Below, in pieces: positions 1 through 11,338 of a DNA stretch of 64,000 bases. Each line of letters opens with the position of its first letter. The stretch's first letter is position 1. Under the pieces are notes generated by a model that was not told where the DNA came from, ran no database searches, and saw only the letters and a list, made by a program, of their open reading frames with translations. Made by a program: the position numbers and the translations under genes. Source of the DNA: Lepidostoma basale (Eukaryota > Arthropoda > Insecta > Trichoptera > Lepidostomatidae); the NCBI GenBank assembly GCA_022606425.2, contig JAHDVF020001327.1:1-64000 (forward strand). Reading direction: 5' to 3'.

Positions 1-250
1 ATTTCTTTCTTACTTCATCATTAGATATTCTATCATACATTATTTTTCCGCACATCCTTCTTAGTGACCTCATTTCTACGGCATTTATCTTACTTTCACC
101 CTTCTTCTGCCAACTCCAAGCTCCGCTTCCATACATAAGGGTCGACAATAGAACTCCATTATGCACTGCCATCTTTGCTTCAGTCGATATACCTATTTCT
201 ATTTGCGGTAATGACTTTGAGTGACTATTTTGTTTCCAGCTTCAATCTTT
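1..250 (-). mobile_element. RTE-like LINE fragment (second family)
   Basis: The minus strand decodes as SLRRMCGKIMYDRISNDEV with frame breaks, matching the segment just upstream of the tail preserved at 27514-27990. The window edge cuts it. Confidence 0.65.
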
Positions 251-379
251 CTCCATTTTTCCATCTCTTGTAAACAGGTTTATTTATTTTACAATATCTT
301 TTTTTGGGCGTAAATCAGAATTTTTCGTAATCTATGGATAGTCACTTCTGCTTCTTTTTTCTTCAGTCATATTTCTCAT

Positions 380-545
380 GGTTGAGGGTCGTGTCCATCG
401 CAATAACTACCTACTAAGGCTTGCCATGCGCCCCTGTCACCAGTCGGTCTCCAGGCTGCAGCTATTGAGAGGCCAGTCGGTTCTCTGATTTGATCGGACC
501 AGGGGCTCGGTGGCTTTCCTTGTGGTTGATTCCTCTCTACTTAGG
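380..545 (-). mobile_element. LINE C-terminal fragment, unclassified
   Basis: The minus strand reads APWSDQIREPTGLSIAAAW, then RPTGDRGAWQALV. This is the usual last stretch of an insect endonuclease/reverse-transcriptase polyprotein. Short and 5'-truncated. Confidence 0.55.
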
Positions 546-1105
546 CCATTATTACGAGATCTTAGATTATTGCAACGGAATGTACGCTGGATTGCCAAAT
601 AATCAATTAAGCAGAATACATAGCGAATTAAATGCTGCTGCCCGATTGATTATGGGGTAACAAAAATACTGTCAAATCACGCCGCTCCTGAAGGACCTTC
701 ACTGGCTTAAAATCCGAGAGCGATTAAAATATTAATTGTGTTTGACAATGTTTAAGGCTCGACACTAGAGAGCGTCAGCGTATATATCGGACTTCTGCGT
801 GACACCCATGCCAACGGAAAGGCAACGTTCACTCCGTCAGTAGAAATAAGTGCAAACAACATAGCAATTCCAGTCAGAGCCAATAAAGCATGTTACTATG
901 ATCGTGCTTTCAGCGTTGCGGGTCCGTTGGCGTATATGAGCCTACATGTTAGTATTAAGTATGAGGATATTGACGTTATATTTAAGAAACTTCTGAAGAC
1001 TCCACTGTTCGGTCAGTCATTTCCTAGTGCGCCCTTGGAGTAATTGATTTTACAAAACGGCGCACTTAAAATACAAACCATCATCATAATAATAATAATC
1101 TTCTA
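546..1105 (+). mobile_element. L2/CR1-like LINE C-terminus and 3' UTR
   Basis: The plus strand decodes to DYCNGMYAGLPNNQLSRIHS, then HWLKIRERLKY and a broken YDRAFSVAGPLA motif, followed by a 3' UTR containing cgcccttggagtaattg and an aat/ata-rich tail. Nearly the same as 50790-51345. Confidence 0.7.
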
Positions 1106-1263
1106 CAAGATTGTTTTGATCTCTTCAGGCTATGTGACTTAAATATTTTAACACTCTCCAGTTCCATGGGTGGTCGCGTAACGTGTTAAAAAATCATTCA
1201 TGAACAACGACAAACGCACTAATAAAAAAAACAGGCAGCCTTTTTGTTGTTCAATGCGTTCAT

Positions 1264-1473
1264 TTACGTATTCCGTTGGCACTTAATTTCGTATTTATGT
1301 TTCCAAAAACACAGTTGGAAATCAAGTCGTAAAGTAATTTGTTGAAGAGAGGGAATAGAATCTTCATTAGGACACATGTCACCATTCAACACATTAGCCA
1401 AGTCGGCTATTCTTTCATCCAAGGGAACAAAGGAGTATGCTTCCTCTCTTAAAGCAGTGTCGCATTTAGGCAT
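1264..1473 (-). other. Unrecognised 69-codon open frame
   Basis: Minus-strand frame with a plausible composition (EEAYSFVPLDERIADLAN, then PSLQQITLRLDFQLCFWK). No family is recognised. It sits in a stretch with no other identified repeat and could be a transposon remnant, an exon or chance. Confidence 0.2.
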
Positions 1474-1593
1474 TTTGCAAGCATTTCACATTTTAAAAGT
1501 TTATTCTTAAAAAAATCTATGTATTAAATAAAATCGGTACATCAAATACGTTTTTCATAAGTATATTTATGTAACAAATTTTATGATAATCAA

Positions 1594-2040
1594 ATGATTT
1601 TACTGAAATCACTTGAAGGAAGTTCATTTTAAGTAATAATTAATTAAAACGAACTACTTCCACTTTTGTCTTCATTTTGACAGCGACCGGTTTCACCAGG
1701 CTCGCTGGCATCGACAGACTGGTGACACTTTTGCAAACCGAGTCCTTTATGTACATACAGATCAGGAGTAGTAAACATGAATACAAAAATAATCTTCAAA
1801 TATTTATGTAAACTTTACTGAATTTAAATATTGGTATTACAGGTATTCAAGAAGATTCATATTCAACACACTGGATTTAAAATTTTATTATAGATTACAT
1901 ATTTATATATAACGTTCGTAAAAATGGTACTTTTTAATTACTGAATTAAAATGTAATATGTTTTCGTTCTTGGTCCATAAGGTTGGCTTCGCCTTATTCG
2001 GTTTTCCCCATCCATATAGCTCCTAAGGTCTGAAATCAAA
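1594..2040. repeat. Family D element, copy 1 (CCGG-type, hammerhead-like but degenerate)
   Basis: This 0.45 kb segment is repeated at 39960-40470: same order of ctacttccacttttgtctt, gaccggtttc, ctggcatcgacagactggtg, caggtattcaagaagattc and cttattcggttttccccatc. On the minus strand it has a hairpin, then GAAACCGGUC with palindrome ACCGGT. The 5' core reads CUGUCGAU rather than CUGANGA, so ribozyme function is doubtful. Partial copies lie at 59880-60080 and 61545-61690. Confidence 0.65.
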
Positions 2041-2884
2041 CAAAACAATTTTTCGGCAGTAATCAATTCCAGGAATATTTATTATTTGTTTATATTGGGT
2101 ATAACAAAGGAGAGTAAGGAAACAATAATTGGTCATTATGGACTACTTGGCCAGGGGTGGTGTATTTTAGCCTATTTATTTCTAAAATCTAATTTATCTA
2201 GTTTTTTGCTTTTTGGCCATGTATGTAAAATTTTATGATTGAAATTAAATTCTAGAATACAATTAATGCATTACATATTTGACCAAATACGAGTATATAA
2301 AAAAACCCAATAAAAAACAATTTTTATCTTCCTCAAAAGAAACTTGGTTATAAATAAAAATAGTAAGCTTCAATTTAAAATATTTTTCTGTGGTTATTTT
2401 TATAAATATCTATATATTTAAAATGCCTTACCACAAAGTGAGGAAAATATGACTATTGAAATTTACTGGAAATTATTTATTATAATTTAAAAAAATACAT
2501 TTTTTTAAAAACGCCGATTTTTATAAATTAATAATCTGTATGGTGATGTAGAAATTTGGTATATACTATACACATTAAGTATGAGGGCTGCGTTATATAG
2601 ACATTTATATATATCATGGTATTCTCCAAAATGTAAGAGTTCCAATTTTAACTGATTAAAAAACATTAATATAATCATTAAAATAAACGAAGACACAATG
2701 AAAAAACAAAGCGCGTTTTTTTTAAGTTGAAAATACTTCAACTAGTCTTTAAATATTCATGGTTTCTAAGGTAATACAACAATTCCGTTTTTTTTATATG
2801 AATAGTGTTACTGAAAAAAAATATATATTAAAATGATTATTAAATTATAATGTTTTGTCTATAGTTCACAATACCTCTTTTTTA
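2041..2884. other. AT-rich unassigned stretch
   Basis: Very AT-rich, with no coding frame I can support. Near 2420 is the word accacaaagtgag, also seen at 5868 next to a hammerhead-like element, so part may be the tail of such an element. Confidence 0.4.
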
Positions 2885-3095
2885 TTAAAAAAAACAGACT
2901 AACATCAAGCATTTAAATTAATGATAGTATTTTACAACACAAAAAATACGATAGAATTTATTTAACAATCTTCAATATGAGCAGAAAATAGCTCATTATT
3001 ATGAAGAAGGAATCTGATCGTGTCCAGGCTTGAACCTAGGTCCCTTGGATCAGGAGGCAACCATTCTTTCCTCTGGCCCACCTCCTTGATAATTC
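2885..3095 (-). repeat. tRNA-like SINE, second family
   Basis: The minus strand carries a B-box-like stretch (gttcaagcctgg) and a body shared with 36085-36265 (minus) and 49535-49700 (plus): cctgatcca, agattccttcttcat, gagctattttctgctcat. Termini are not sharply defined. Confidence 0.6.
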
Positions 3096-3186
3096 CTTAG
3101 AGTAAACTAAAGTATAGTTATTAAATTTAAAAACCAGCTCTTGCTGTAACGAGGCCAAAACTCAGTGGCACAAATAGTTTCTGTCT

Positions 3187-3570
3187 TCACTGCAGCTGGC
3201 TCTGTGTCGCAGTATAAACATCTTGAAAGGGTTGTAAAACGGAATATTTATGTTCAGGATTAAATGTGGACACAAGTTGTTCGTTGTTGTCGTAGCTATG
3301 TTTATATGGAGCCACACTTAGTTCGAGTAAATAAATGGCATTCCTCGAATCGCTTTTGTTGAAGGAAATTATTGTGACAGTATCACTACTTGTGTTATTT
3401 CTGTACATTCTAAAAGGGAGGGGACACCCTTGAAAACTTCCAGGCTTTGAGGTCTCGTTTGACACGAACCGCCAAAAATTCTGAGTGTCCGTTTGGAGAA
3501 GGATAGTTAGTTTTGAGCGCAAATAAGCTGGTAGGATGATTTTGTTAAGCTCACTTTGCCGCGGAGACAA
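3187..3570 (-). mobile_element. Probable LINE fragment, linker between endonuclease and RT
   Basis: An open minus-strand frame (127 codons) contains LRSKLTILLQTDTQNFWRFV, then SDTVTIISFNKSDS. The FW.FV.. word followed by a region on excluding unwanted nucleotide positions resembles the linker before the reverse transcriptase in jockey/CR1-type LINEs. No catalytic motif is inside, so the family is uncertain. Confidence 0.4.
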
Positions 3571-3599
3571 ATCGCGTTTTGTTAGTCGGAAACTTTTAG

Positions 3600-4440
3600 T
3601 TTTGCGTTATTTATATATGGTGAATACGTAATGATTGTTATAGTACATACAAACTTAATGTAGTTAAGACAATTAGCAAAATTTATGTGAAAGAGCTATG
3701 TGTTTTCCGTTTTATTCGCCATTTATGGAAGAAATCACATGTTTGGCTCTTTTTAAACAAAACCGATGAATACGTTCTTTAAAAAGTACTGTAAGAGAGA
3801 ATTATTTAAAGTCTATAGAATTTTCTAGTGCTCTAATTGTTTGGATGATAGATTCATTGTTCGATAGCTTAGATTTTATTTTTTAAATTCCGAAGTCGAT
3901 GTAATGATGATACATAATAAGAAAGCATCGAATAAGATTAAAAAATAAATAAATTTTTAGTTTATATATATTTAAGTATATAACTAATTATTATTCATTT
4001 TTTACATTTATTCTATGCATTTTTGTCGAGTAAGACCTTTTTTAAAATCATGAAAAATCATCCAACGAAAACCTTCACGAGTGATCTCCATTTTCGCACA
4101 AACTTGCTTCTTTTAAACGTTCACTACCAACAACCTAATCGGTCAATTACTATGTTGCCACTGGCTTCGCAACAACAAACGTCAATGTTCACAAATACAG
4201 TGATGCCATAACTCACTAACGCCATCTATTGTTCGATTGTAAAAAATTTAAAGGCAACCTATGTATCAACAATTATGTATATTTAATGTAACTTAAAACT
4301 ATGAGGAGATGAGATTCACTTTATTCATACATATTTGATTAATTTTATGTCTTTATTTATTGTTGGTATATAAACAAAGCACCGAGTGTACAATAGAAAA
4401 GAGTAATAAGTTATAAAAAATATATTAAATCAGATGTTTA
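3600..4440. other. AT-rich unassigned stretch
   Basis: No repeat or coding frame that I can support. Confidence 0.4.
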
Positions 4441-4448
4441 CACTAAGT

Positions 4449-4925
4449 TCAAAACATTGTCATTACAACTATCATGCACCACCCTTCATTGCAAACAGCC
4501 GTCAGGCAAAACAAGAAATTATTATATGATAAAGAATACAAGGAAATCCACACTTCGCTCGGCGAACTCCTCGGAAATAGGAAGATTAGTTGAGCGGAAG
4601 CGTTGCCCCAGTACAAATTTCGGGGATCGAGCGTTCGCGGTAGCCGGTCCATCAGCTTTGAACAATCTCCCTTCACACCTCAGATGCATAAATGATCCGA
4701 CAGATTTCAGATCTAAACTGAAAATCCATCTTTTTCATATTTCATACCCAATTTAAACATTTATACTTTGTTCTACTTTACTTTTAACCGATCGCGAAAA
4801 TCAGATGCAGCGTTCACATTTTAAATTTTTAAGATTTAAAACACGTCTTAATGCGCCCTTGAGGTGATTATATCACGAAAACGGCGCTTTAAAAGTTAGC
4901 ATGTTATTTTTATTATTATTATTAT
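4449..4925 (+). mobile_element. L2/CR1-like LINE C-terminus and 3' UTR
   Basis: The plus strand encodes GRLVERKRCPSTNFGDRAF, AVAGPSALNNLP and then FRSKLKIHLFH, the familiar C-terminal signature (FGDRAF.VAGP..WN.LP) of L2/CR1-type reverse transcriptase proteins. The 3' UTR has cgcccttgaggtgat and cggcgctttaaaag, then an (ATT)n tail at 4908-4925. Matching 3' UTR pieces are at 8275-8510 (minus), 26370-26620 (plus) and 60990-61120 (plus). Confidence 0.8.
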
Positions 4926-5590
4926 TAAAGAAACATAATTTATTAATAGTGGTAGCCATCGCCTGAAACACATCGTGAGGTTATACTAATTTTTTTATGT
5001 ATATTTAGTTCTCCTCAAAATATTGGACTTAAAAAATAAATAAAAACTTTAACAAAAGAAAAAGCTCTTTGAATTTAAAGCAAGAAATGTTTTTGAAACG
5101 TTTCCAAAATGTTAATTTATTCACTTCGTAAACAAAATTTTACGCATAGGTTAAACTTTTACAGGAAACTAATTTTCTTTTACACATAGCATTCCTTTGA
5201 TCAATCCTTAGCAAAGATTGCTAAAGCAAATATAATAATACTTAGAAATGTTTTGTGTACATTTGTACGTGTGTGTGTCGATTTCACACACACATTCATA
5301 AAACGTACGTTCAATCTAAAGAGATATGTTCCTCATTATAAGTTTATAATATTCCGTCATTATTTACATAAGTTAAGAGAAAGGAAAATTAACATAGGCG
5401 AATCATTTCATACAAAATAACATTACGAAAATTTGTCTGAAGGTTGTATATATCATACACTGAACTTATACTGAATCCCAATTAAATATGTCGATATTAT
5501 TTATTTAAATGTATAATACCTTCGTTGTATTACAGTTTATAGAAATAAACTGATTTACGTTTCTCTAGAAAACAGATGTTTTCATTCGTA
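4926..5590. other. AT-rich unassigned stretch with a GT/AC hairpin
   Basis: At 5267-5293 gtgtgtgtcg is followed by cacacacac, forming a short hairpin. Nothing else recognised. Confidence 0.4.
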
Positions 5591-5885
5591 TTAATATATT
5601 CATTTGAATAAAATATTTACACCTAAGGATGGAAGTTACATACGAAACATGGATAATATTTTTATTTTAAACTAGTTTCGCTTGGACCCAAGCTTCATCA
5701 GTGCGATATGATAACTATTACTGTAATAACTAAGTACTGTTATTATATTGCCCTGATGAAGCTTGGATAAAAGCGAAACTAGTTGGCACGAATTATAATA
5801 ATCATATCGTGGTTAAAAACAAAACCTTTAATTATTTTGTGTCTTTCTAAAATTTAAATGTCTAACCACAAAGTGAGTTCTGCAT
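5590..5885. repeat. Family C inverted dimer carrying two hammerhead-like motifs
   Basis: Two copies of the same motif face each other: minus-strand core (tcatcag at 5695-5701, tttc at 5676-5679, palindrome ACTAGT) and plus-strand core at 5753-5759. In the minus copy, CUGAUGA, A, a GCUUG/CAAGC hairpin and GAAACUAGUU are all present. The tail ends near accacaaagtgag at 5868. Confidence 0.6.
5741..5800 (+). ncRNA. Hammerhead-ribozyme-like motif, family C
   Basis: Reading 5' to 3': stem I strand TATTATA (5741-5747) and GCC (5750-5752); core CTGATGA (5753-5759); one extra A; stem II GCTT/AAGC (5761-5764/5771-5774) with a 6 nt loop; GAAA (5775-5778); palindrome CTAG (5779-5782); TT, giving cleavage triplet GTT (5782-5784); then GGC (5785-5787) and TATAATA (5794-5800), which pair with both stem I blocks across an internal loop of 2 and 6 nt. 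All strictly conserved hammerhead positions are present. The extra A between core and stem II is unusual, and stem III could only be made by two molecules or a very small hairpin. Confidence 0.6.
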
Positions 5886-5937
5886 TTGAAATTTTAATTT
5901 TAATTTTTAAAAGTATTTAATCATTTAAGTGGATTGT

Positions 5938-6600
5938 AACGCCCTTCGGAGCCGAGTGCTCTGACTGTCATTACGAAGGTCCTGGGTTCGATTCTCGGAG
6001 ATGAAAGTGTGATTGTCACATGAGGGTATTATTTGCAAACCCGGCAAACTCCACCAACAATCAAAAGTGAATTATGAATTGGGTCTTATTCATAATACAT
6101 TTGCACACAATTTTTATTGATTTTCAGTTTCAAATTCGGCTTCATTCTGAAGAATTTTGCTATTAAAATATAGGGTATGTTGCAAACATGGTAACCTCCA
6201 CTTGAGTGTTGCAAAGCTGGCAAACTCCAAAATGAAATTCATTATTTTACTTTAATTATCAACATAATGAAGATTATTTCATGGCTGATTACTTTTAATA
6301 TACTAACTGATTGAGATGAAAAAAATAAATATCGTAAAAAAGCGCATTTTATTAGCGTATCAGTTTTTTGCGATATACTCAATACATCTAATGATGTATA
6401 ATAGTTTGCCAGGTTTGCAACTAATATCCTCACATTGTCATTGGTCTAGTGTAGAAAACACGTCACAATAAAATACCTATAGATTAGGTAGTATCACATG
6501 TGATGAGAAGAAATATGATAGCTATACCCTTTATATCGATTTGGCTCCCGCTGTAATGATGTAAAGAGCGATTCCACAAAATAATAAAAACAAAAATAAT
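5938..6600 (+). repeat. tRNA-derived SINE, split by a MITE
   Basis: The tRNA-like head (gccgagtgctctgactg, B box gggttcgattctcgg) ends in gtgattgtcacat, and the body resumes after the MITE at 6432 (acattgtcattggtctag...). It ends with the family's 3' part: cgatttggctcccgctg, aaagagcgattc, and an aat-rich tail. Confidence 0.8.
6022..6431. mobile_element. MITE, copy 1 (4 bp target duplication)
   Basis: 410 bp with terminal inverted repeats: GAGGGTATTATTTGCAAAC at the left, and GTTTGCAACTAATATCCTC at the right. It is flanked by ACAT at 6018-6021 and 6432-6435 and lies inside a tRNA SINE, whose sequence is restored when the insert and one ACAT are removed. Nearly identical to 59042-59446. No coding frame. 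Four-base duplications fit superfamilies such as Sola or Chapaev, but the assignment is open. Confidence 0.8.
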
Positions 6601-7200
6601 ATTATCCTTCTAAATTAACAATGGAATTCCACAGTGTTAAAGCCTTAACCTTCAATAATGTCATTCGAATATTGTATTTCAAGACCGTTAAATATAAATT
6701 TTTGATTCAGTCATTAGTTATCATGCTTACTATAGCAACGAATATATTGTAAATAAAAAGAAAAAATTTCTCCTTCAAGATGTATTTGCGCATTACACTC
6801 AATTCTAAAATATACGCTTTGAATTCTTATACGCGTGGTTTCCCCATACATTCGTTTGACATATTTGCTTATATAAATATGTATTTGCTTTAAAATATAA
6901 TAAATTCACACAAGCATGCATGTTTTTTCTAGAAATCACCATGTTTAAGGATTCAGTCAACATTTTGAAAACGTACTGACGAATTTTGGAATAAAATTTT
7001 ATCTAGCACAAAAAACATTGCATGTTTGAAACCTTTGCGTTCGTTAATAAGACACGAAATATAACCGATGCTTGTATAATAGATAGAACGGTTTTTGGAA
7101 GATTTACATTTAGAAATTGTGAATAGAAATTGTGTTTTGATCTCCCCTAAATTGAAATTTGTGGGGATCGATTTATATGCTTTACATGACAATGTAAAAT
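6600..7200. other. AT-rich unassigned stretch
   Basis: No supported feature; open frames here are short and of low complexity. Confidence 0.4.
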
Positions 7201-7204
7201 AACA

Positions 7205-7660
7205 TATATTTCTGTCCTGACATACATCTCTCGATTATTCTGCTTTCATACATCGTGTCATGCACGCACGTCGATTTCTTAGACTCCTCACGTGACCGAC
7301 ATTTAATATTTGATTGATTTGATCGTGTCAAGTTTTCCTCGGCCTTTCTCTATTTATAGTTCACCTTCACTCATTATTTCCATGTGTCAAAACCTTCTTA
7401 ACGACCCTTTCATTATTTTGTTCATAACAGTTTCATTCGAACCGCATTCACTTCTAATATTTGCATTTGACAGTCAATCATATACATATTTAACACACAT
7501 TCGTCTTAGAGATCCCATTTTTACTGTATTTATTATAATTTCATCCTTATTTTGATAGTTCCACGCTTCACTTCCATACGTAAGGGTCGGCACAAGAAAA
7601 CCATTGTGCACTGCCATCTTTGCTTTTTGGATAGACTTTTGTTTGCGATGACAACTTTAA
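7205..7660 (-). mobile_element. RTE-like LINE 3' fragment (second family), decayed
   Basis: Same layout as 27300-28180 on the minus strand (cgcacgtcgatttcttagac, cttcacttccatacgtaagg and others) with many frame breaks. Confidence 0.6.
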
Positions 7661-8274
7661 GTTACTATTTTACGAAACTACTTTTAAACTATCTTTCATA
7701 ATGGCAGTTTTGCTATTATAAACTTTTAACGTTTAGTAAGAAATAAGTTTCAATAATTCATTATTTTTATTGCTTTGCGAACCATTTATATGGTAGTTTT
7801 TCCTGGCTTTTAAACTTCATTTGAAAAGACTTTAAACGTAAATACAATTTAGAGATTTACAAAAGCTATAAAAATATTACCTTTTGTCATGAAGAACCGT
7901 TATTTTATGAACGCTATTTCACGTTGAAAACGACATAAAAAATTGACACGTAGAGTTTACGTTGTTAAATTTTTTAATTAGTTTAAAAACTTAGTTCGAA
8001 TTCTGAATACAACTAGTCCACCATTATTCAAATTTCGTTTTATCCGTCGACGTGATATTTTCTATTCTTGGAGGTACTTATTTCGAGTATTCAAATTTTA
8101 TATTATATTAAGCTAACCACGGCTCATATTTATTCAATTAAGTGGACCCGTCTTATACCATAGTGGTAAATGTGGTAAGGGTAAAATAATACTCACAAAT
8201 TAATTAACTAAACATCACGTCGTCTCGCCGAATGGGTAGGCAGAAATAATGGATCGCCAAACTGTTGCTTATTA

Positions 8275-8510
8275 TGGTAATAATAATAATCATAATCATA
8301 TACTAACTTTTAAAACTTCGTTTTTGTGATGTAATCACCTCAAGGGGTGTTTTAAGTCTAAAAATCTAAAAACCTTAAAATCTAAACATGAACGCTGCAT
8401 CTGATATTCGAGATCGGTTAAAAAATATAATAGAACAAAATATAGAAGTTTGAAATTGGCTATGAAATATGAAAAATATGCGTTTTCAGCTTAGATCTGT
8501 AAGTTAGTTA
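8275..8510 (-). mobile_element. L2/CR1-like LINE 3' UTR
   Basis: Reverse complement of the 3' UTR seen at 4760-4925, starting from an aat-repeat tail at 8278-8290. Just before it (8205-8270) is a tail fragment of the RTE-like family. Confidence 0.65.
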
Positions 8511-8514
8511 GCTA

Positions 8515-8690
8515 GTTATAATTAATACGGATGTGAAAGTCAGTTGTCTAGAAGTTTTATTATATTTTATGGGAATGACATTTTTCGCCCTTCAAGGCAT
8601 TATCAAATGCCTTAGAAGGGTAAACCGGTCATTCCCATAATATATAATAAAACTTCTAGAAAACTGACGTTTTCATTCGCATTAATTATT
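8515..8690. repeat. Family G inverted dimer
   Basis: Arms start with attaatacggatg and end with cattcgcattaatta. The centre reads cgcccttcaaggcattatc and its inverse, giving GCCTT AGA AGGGT hairpins followed by AAACCGGTC. One of at least eight family G copies. Confidence 0.65.
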
Positions 8691-8732
8691 TAATATGGAG
8701 TTTAATATCATTGTTCAAGAAATAATAAATTA

Positions 8733-8985
8733 GCTTGTTGTTATTTAGTCGAATCGCGCTTTACATCATTACACCGCGAGCCAATCGGTGTAAAGGGTAA
8801 AGCTATCATATTGATGCTCGTGGACATGTTGATAGGTAGCTTATCTATCGCCATCTTATTGTCACGTGACTTCTACGCCAAACCAATGACAGTATGACAA
8901 TCACACTTTCATCGCCGGGAATCGATTCCGCGACCTTCGGTGTGCTAGTCATGGCACTTATCACTCGGCCACGAAGGTCGTCGAT
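8733..8985 (-). repeat. tRNA-derived SINE, near full length
   Basis: On the minus strand: head cgaccttcgtggccgagtg (A-box-like), B box (tcgcggaatcgattcccgg), body, and a tail matching 63283-63510 and 5938-6600. RNA polymerase III promoter elements are inferred from the tRNA-like head. Confidence 0.8.
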
Positions 8986-8989
8986 CGTA

Positions 8990-9535
8990 TGCATATACTC
9001 GAACATAGTAATAGCGAGGCGTCGTCGGGTCCCCTAGTATATATGTATTTAATAGTATATATAAACCATCGGTGAGCTTAAACTTTCGAAGCTTTTAACA
9101 TTTTAAAGTAATTTTATTACCAAAAGAATAGAGACTGAGAATTTTGAGAGTTCGAAAAAATTATCCAAAAAATTTTCACGACACTTTAATAATTCATTTA
9201 AATAGCTAAATCCCCTCTTTGCGCTAAGAAAAAAGACTACGAAAAACTATTAAACGAATTTGTCCTTCAGATAACCTTTGACCTCTGAATCGAAGAAACG
9301 TATATTGGAGAATTTTTGTAATTGGAGACATCTTGTGTAGATGAATAATGATTTATATTGAGTCTTTTAAACTACAGTTTCAATAATATTTCACATCTGG
9401 TTTCATTGAATACGGAGAACTACGAAACTAAGATTATTTTCTAAACACACTGTGTTTGTCGTTTTGATTTCTCAGTGACTGTAATTTATAATTTGTTATT
9501 TATTGAACAATGATGAAAAACTCTATATTAAATAA
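8990..9535. other. Unassigned stretch
   Basis: No supported feature. A small GC-rich patch (cgaggcgtcgtcgggtcccc) lies near 9017-9036. Confidence 0.4.
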
Positions 9536-9557
9536 TTCTTCTTCTTCCTGTGCCGTG

Positions 9558-10976
9558 TCAGGTCCCCCCGACGTTGGCGATCACTCCGGCGAAAACCTCC
9601 CTGTCCTGCGCTGCCCGAAACAGGTCATCCACCGTCCTCATTCCGGTCCACTCTCTAATGTTGCGCAGCCAGGACATCTGTTTTCTGCCAACTCCCCGTC
9701 TTCCCTCTATCTTGCCCTCCAATATAAGTCGGAGGAGGCGGTACTTTTCTCCACGCAGCACGTGACCCAAATATGAGACCTTTTTCACTTTGACATTCGA
9801 CAACAGCTCTCTCTTGGCTCCGGCTCTCCTAAGTACTTCGACGTTACTGACCTTTTCGGTCCAAGGTATACGAAGCATTCTTCTGTGTATCCACATTTCG
9901 AATGCTTCTAACCGATTCATTACGTTCACTTTTAGAGTCCATGTTTCACTTCCGTATAATAGAGCTGACCATATGTAAGCTTTTATCATTCTTTGTCGAA
10001 GTTTAAGATTTAAATTATCGTCACAGAAGAAGGGTCTCATCTTATAAAATGCAGCACGTGCAACTTCTATTCTACATTTCACTTCTGTATCTGGGTCGAG
10101 TGTTTTAGTAACGATACTGCTGAGGTATTTAAACTGGTCAACCATTTCGATATTTACTCCTTTTAGTCGCAAAGATGATCCAGAATAATCAAGTCTTCCA
10201 AATGACATCCACTTGGTCTTAGCGACATTTATTGTCAGACCCAATTCTTCTCCAGCCGTGTCAATCTTATTTAGGAGCTCTTGGAGATCAAGTATACTTT
10301 CAGCCAATATGACTGTATCGTCAGCATATCTGATATTATTTATAACGACTCCATTGATCTTCACTCCAAGGCTAGAGTTTTCTAGAGTTCTTTGGAAAAC
10401 TTTATTGGAGTACAGATTAAACAATAGAGGTGACAGAATACAACCTTGTCGAACTCCTCTTTGTATAGCTTTAGCCTCTGTATTTCCACTTCCATATCTG
10501 ATCTTTGCCGTTTGACACCAGTAGAGGTTTCTTATGAAATTCAGGTCCTTGGAGTCAATGTTACAGTCTTTGAGCATCTCCATGAGTGTCGTGTGCCTTA
10601 CCCTGTCAAACGCTTTTTCATAATCCATGAAGCATGCAAACACCTCTTTGCGATGATCTCGACACTTCTGTAGCAGGACATTGACTGCCAGTAGCGCTTC
10701 TCTGGTTCCGAATGCATTTCGGAATCCGAATTGTGTGTCATCTAGATCTTGCTCGCACTTGTTTCTTATTCGGGCATGTATAATTTTAAGAAACAGTTTT
10801 AATACATGACTCATTAGGCTAATCATGCGATAGTCATTACAATTCTTTGGGTGCTGCTTCTTAGGTAAGGTGACAAATATCGATTTCAGCCATTCTTGGG
10901 GGATAACCCCTGTGTCATAAATCTTATTAAATAGCCTCAGCAGGTAGTGAATATTTTCCTCATTAATCAATTTCAA
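9558..10976 (-). pseudogene. Reverse transcriptase portion of the RTE element
   Basis: The longest open frame in the window (472 codons). It contains RT palm motifs in order: NDYRMISLMSHVLK near residue 45, the first catalytic Asp in FMDYEKAFD near 117, RQGCILSPLLFN near 175, IRYADDTVILAE near 215 and FKYLSSIV near 283. Translation actually continues upstream in the same frame (AIRTSPNRKACGPDEIP, to about 11040), so the Met at 10976 is not a true start. The enzyme would prime reverse transcription at nicked genomic DNA. The frame is open but cut off from its endonuclease by frameshifts. Confidence 0.85.
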
Positions 10977-11338
10977 TAATTCCGCAGGGATTTCGTCAGG
11001 ACCACATGCTTTTCTGTTAGGAGAAGTTCTGATGGCATGTATAACTTAAGATCTGAGGATGGAGGGTCCCTCTAATTCACCGTCAATTGTGAAGTCAGTT
11101 CTATTATCTTTGAATAACTTTTCAATGTGATCTTCCCATGTCTTAAGGATTTCTTTTTCATCCAATATTAATTTATTGGAATCGTCCATCAGACATGTGG
11201 GTGTAGCCTTCCTTGTTGTCCCAGATATTTCCTTTACTTTTTTGTGAAGCCCGAATGCATTGTGGGCATGATTGAGACTTTCAAGTTCTTCACATTGACG
11301 CTTCATCCATTCCTCTTTGGCCTTTTTGATTTCCCGTC

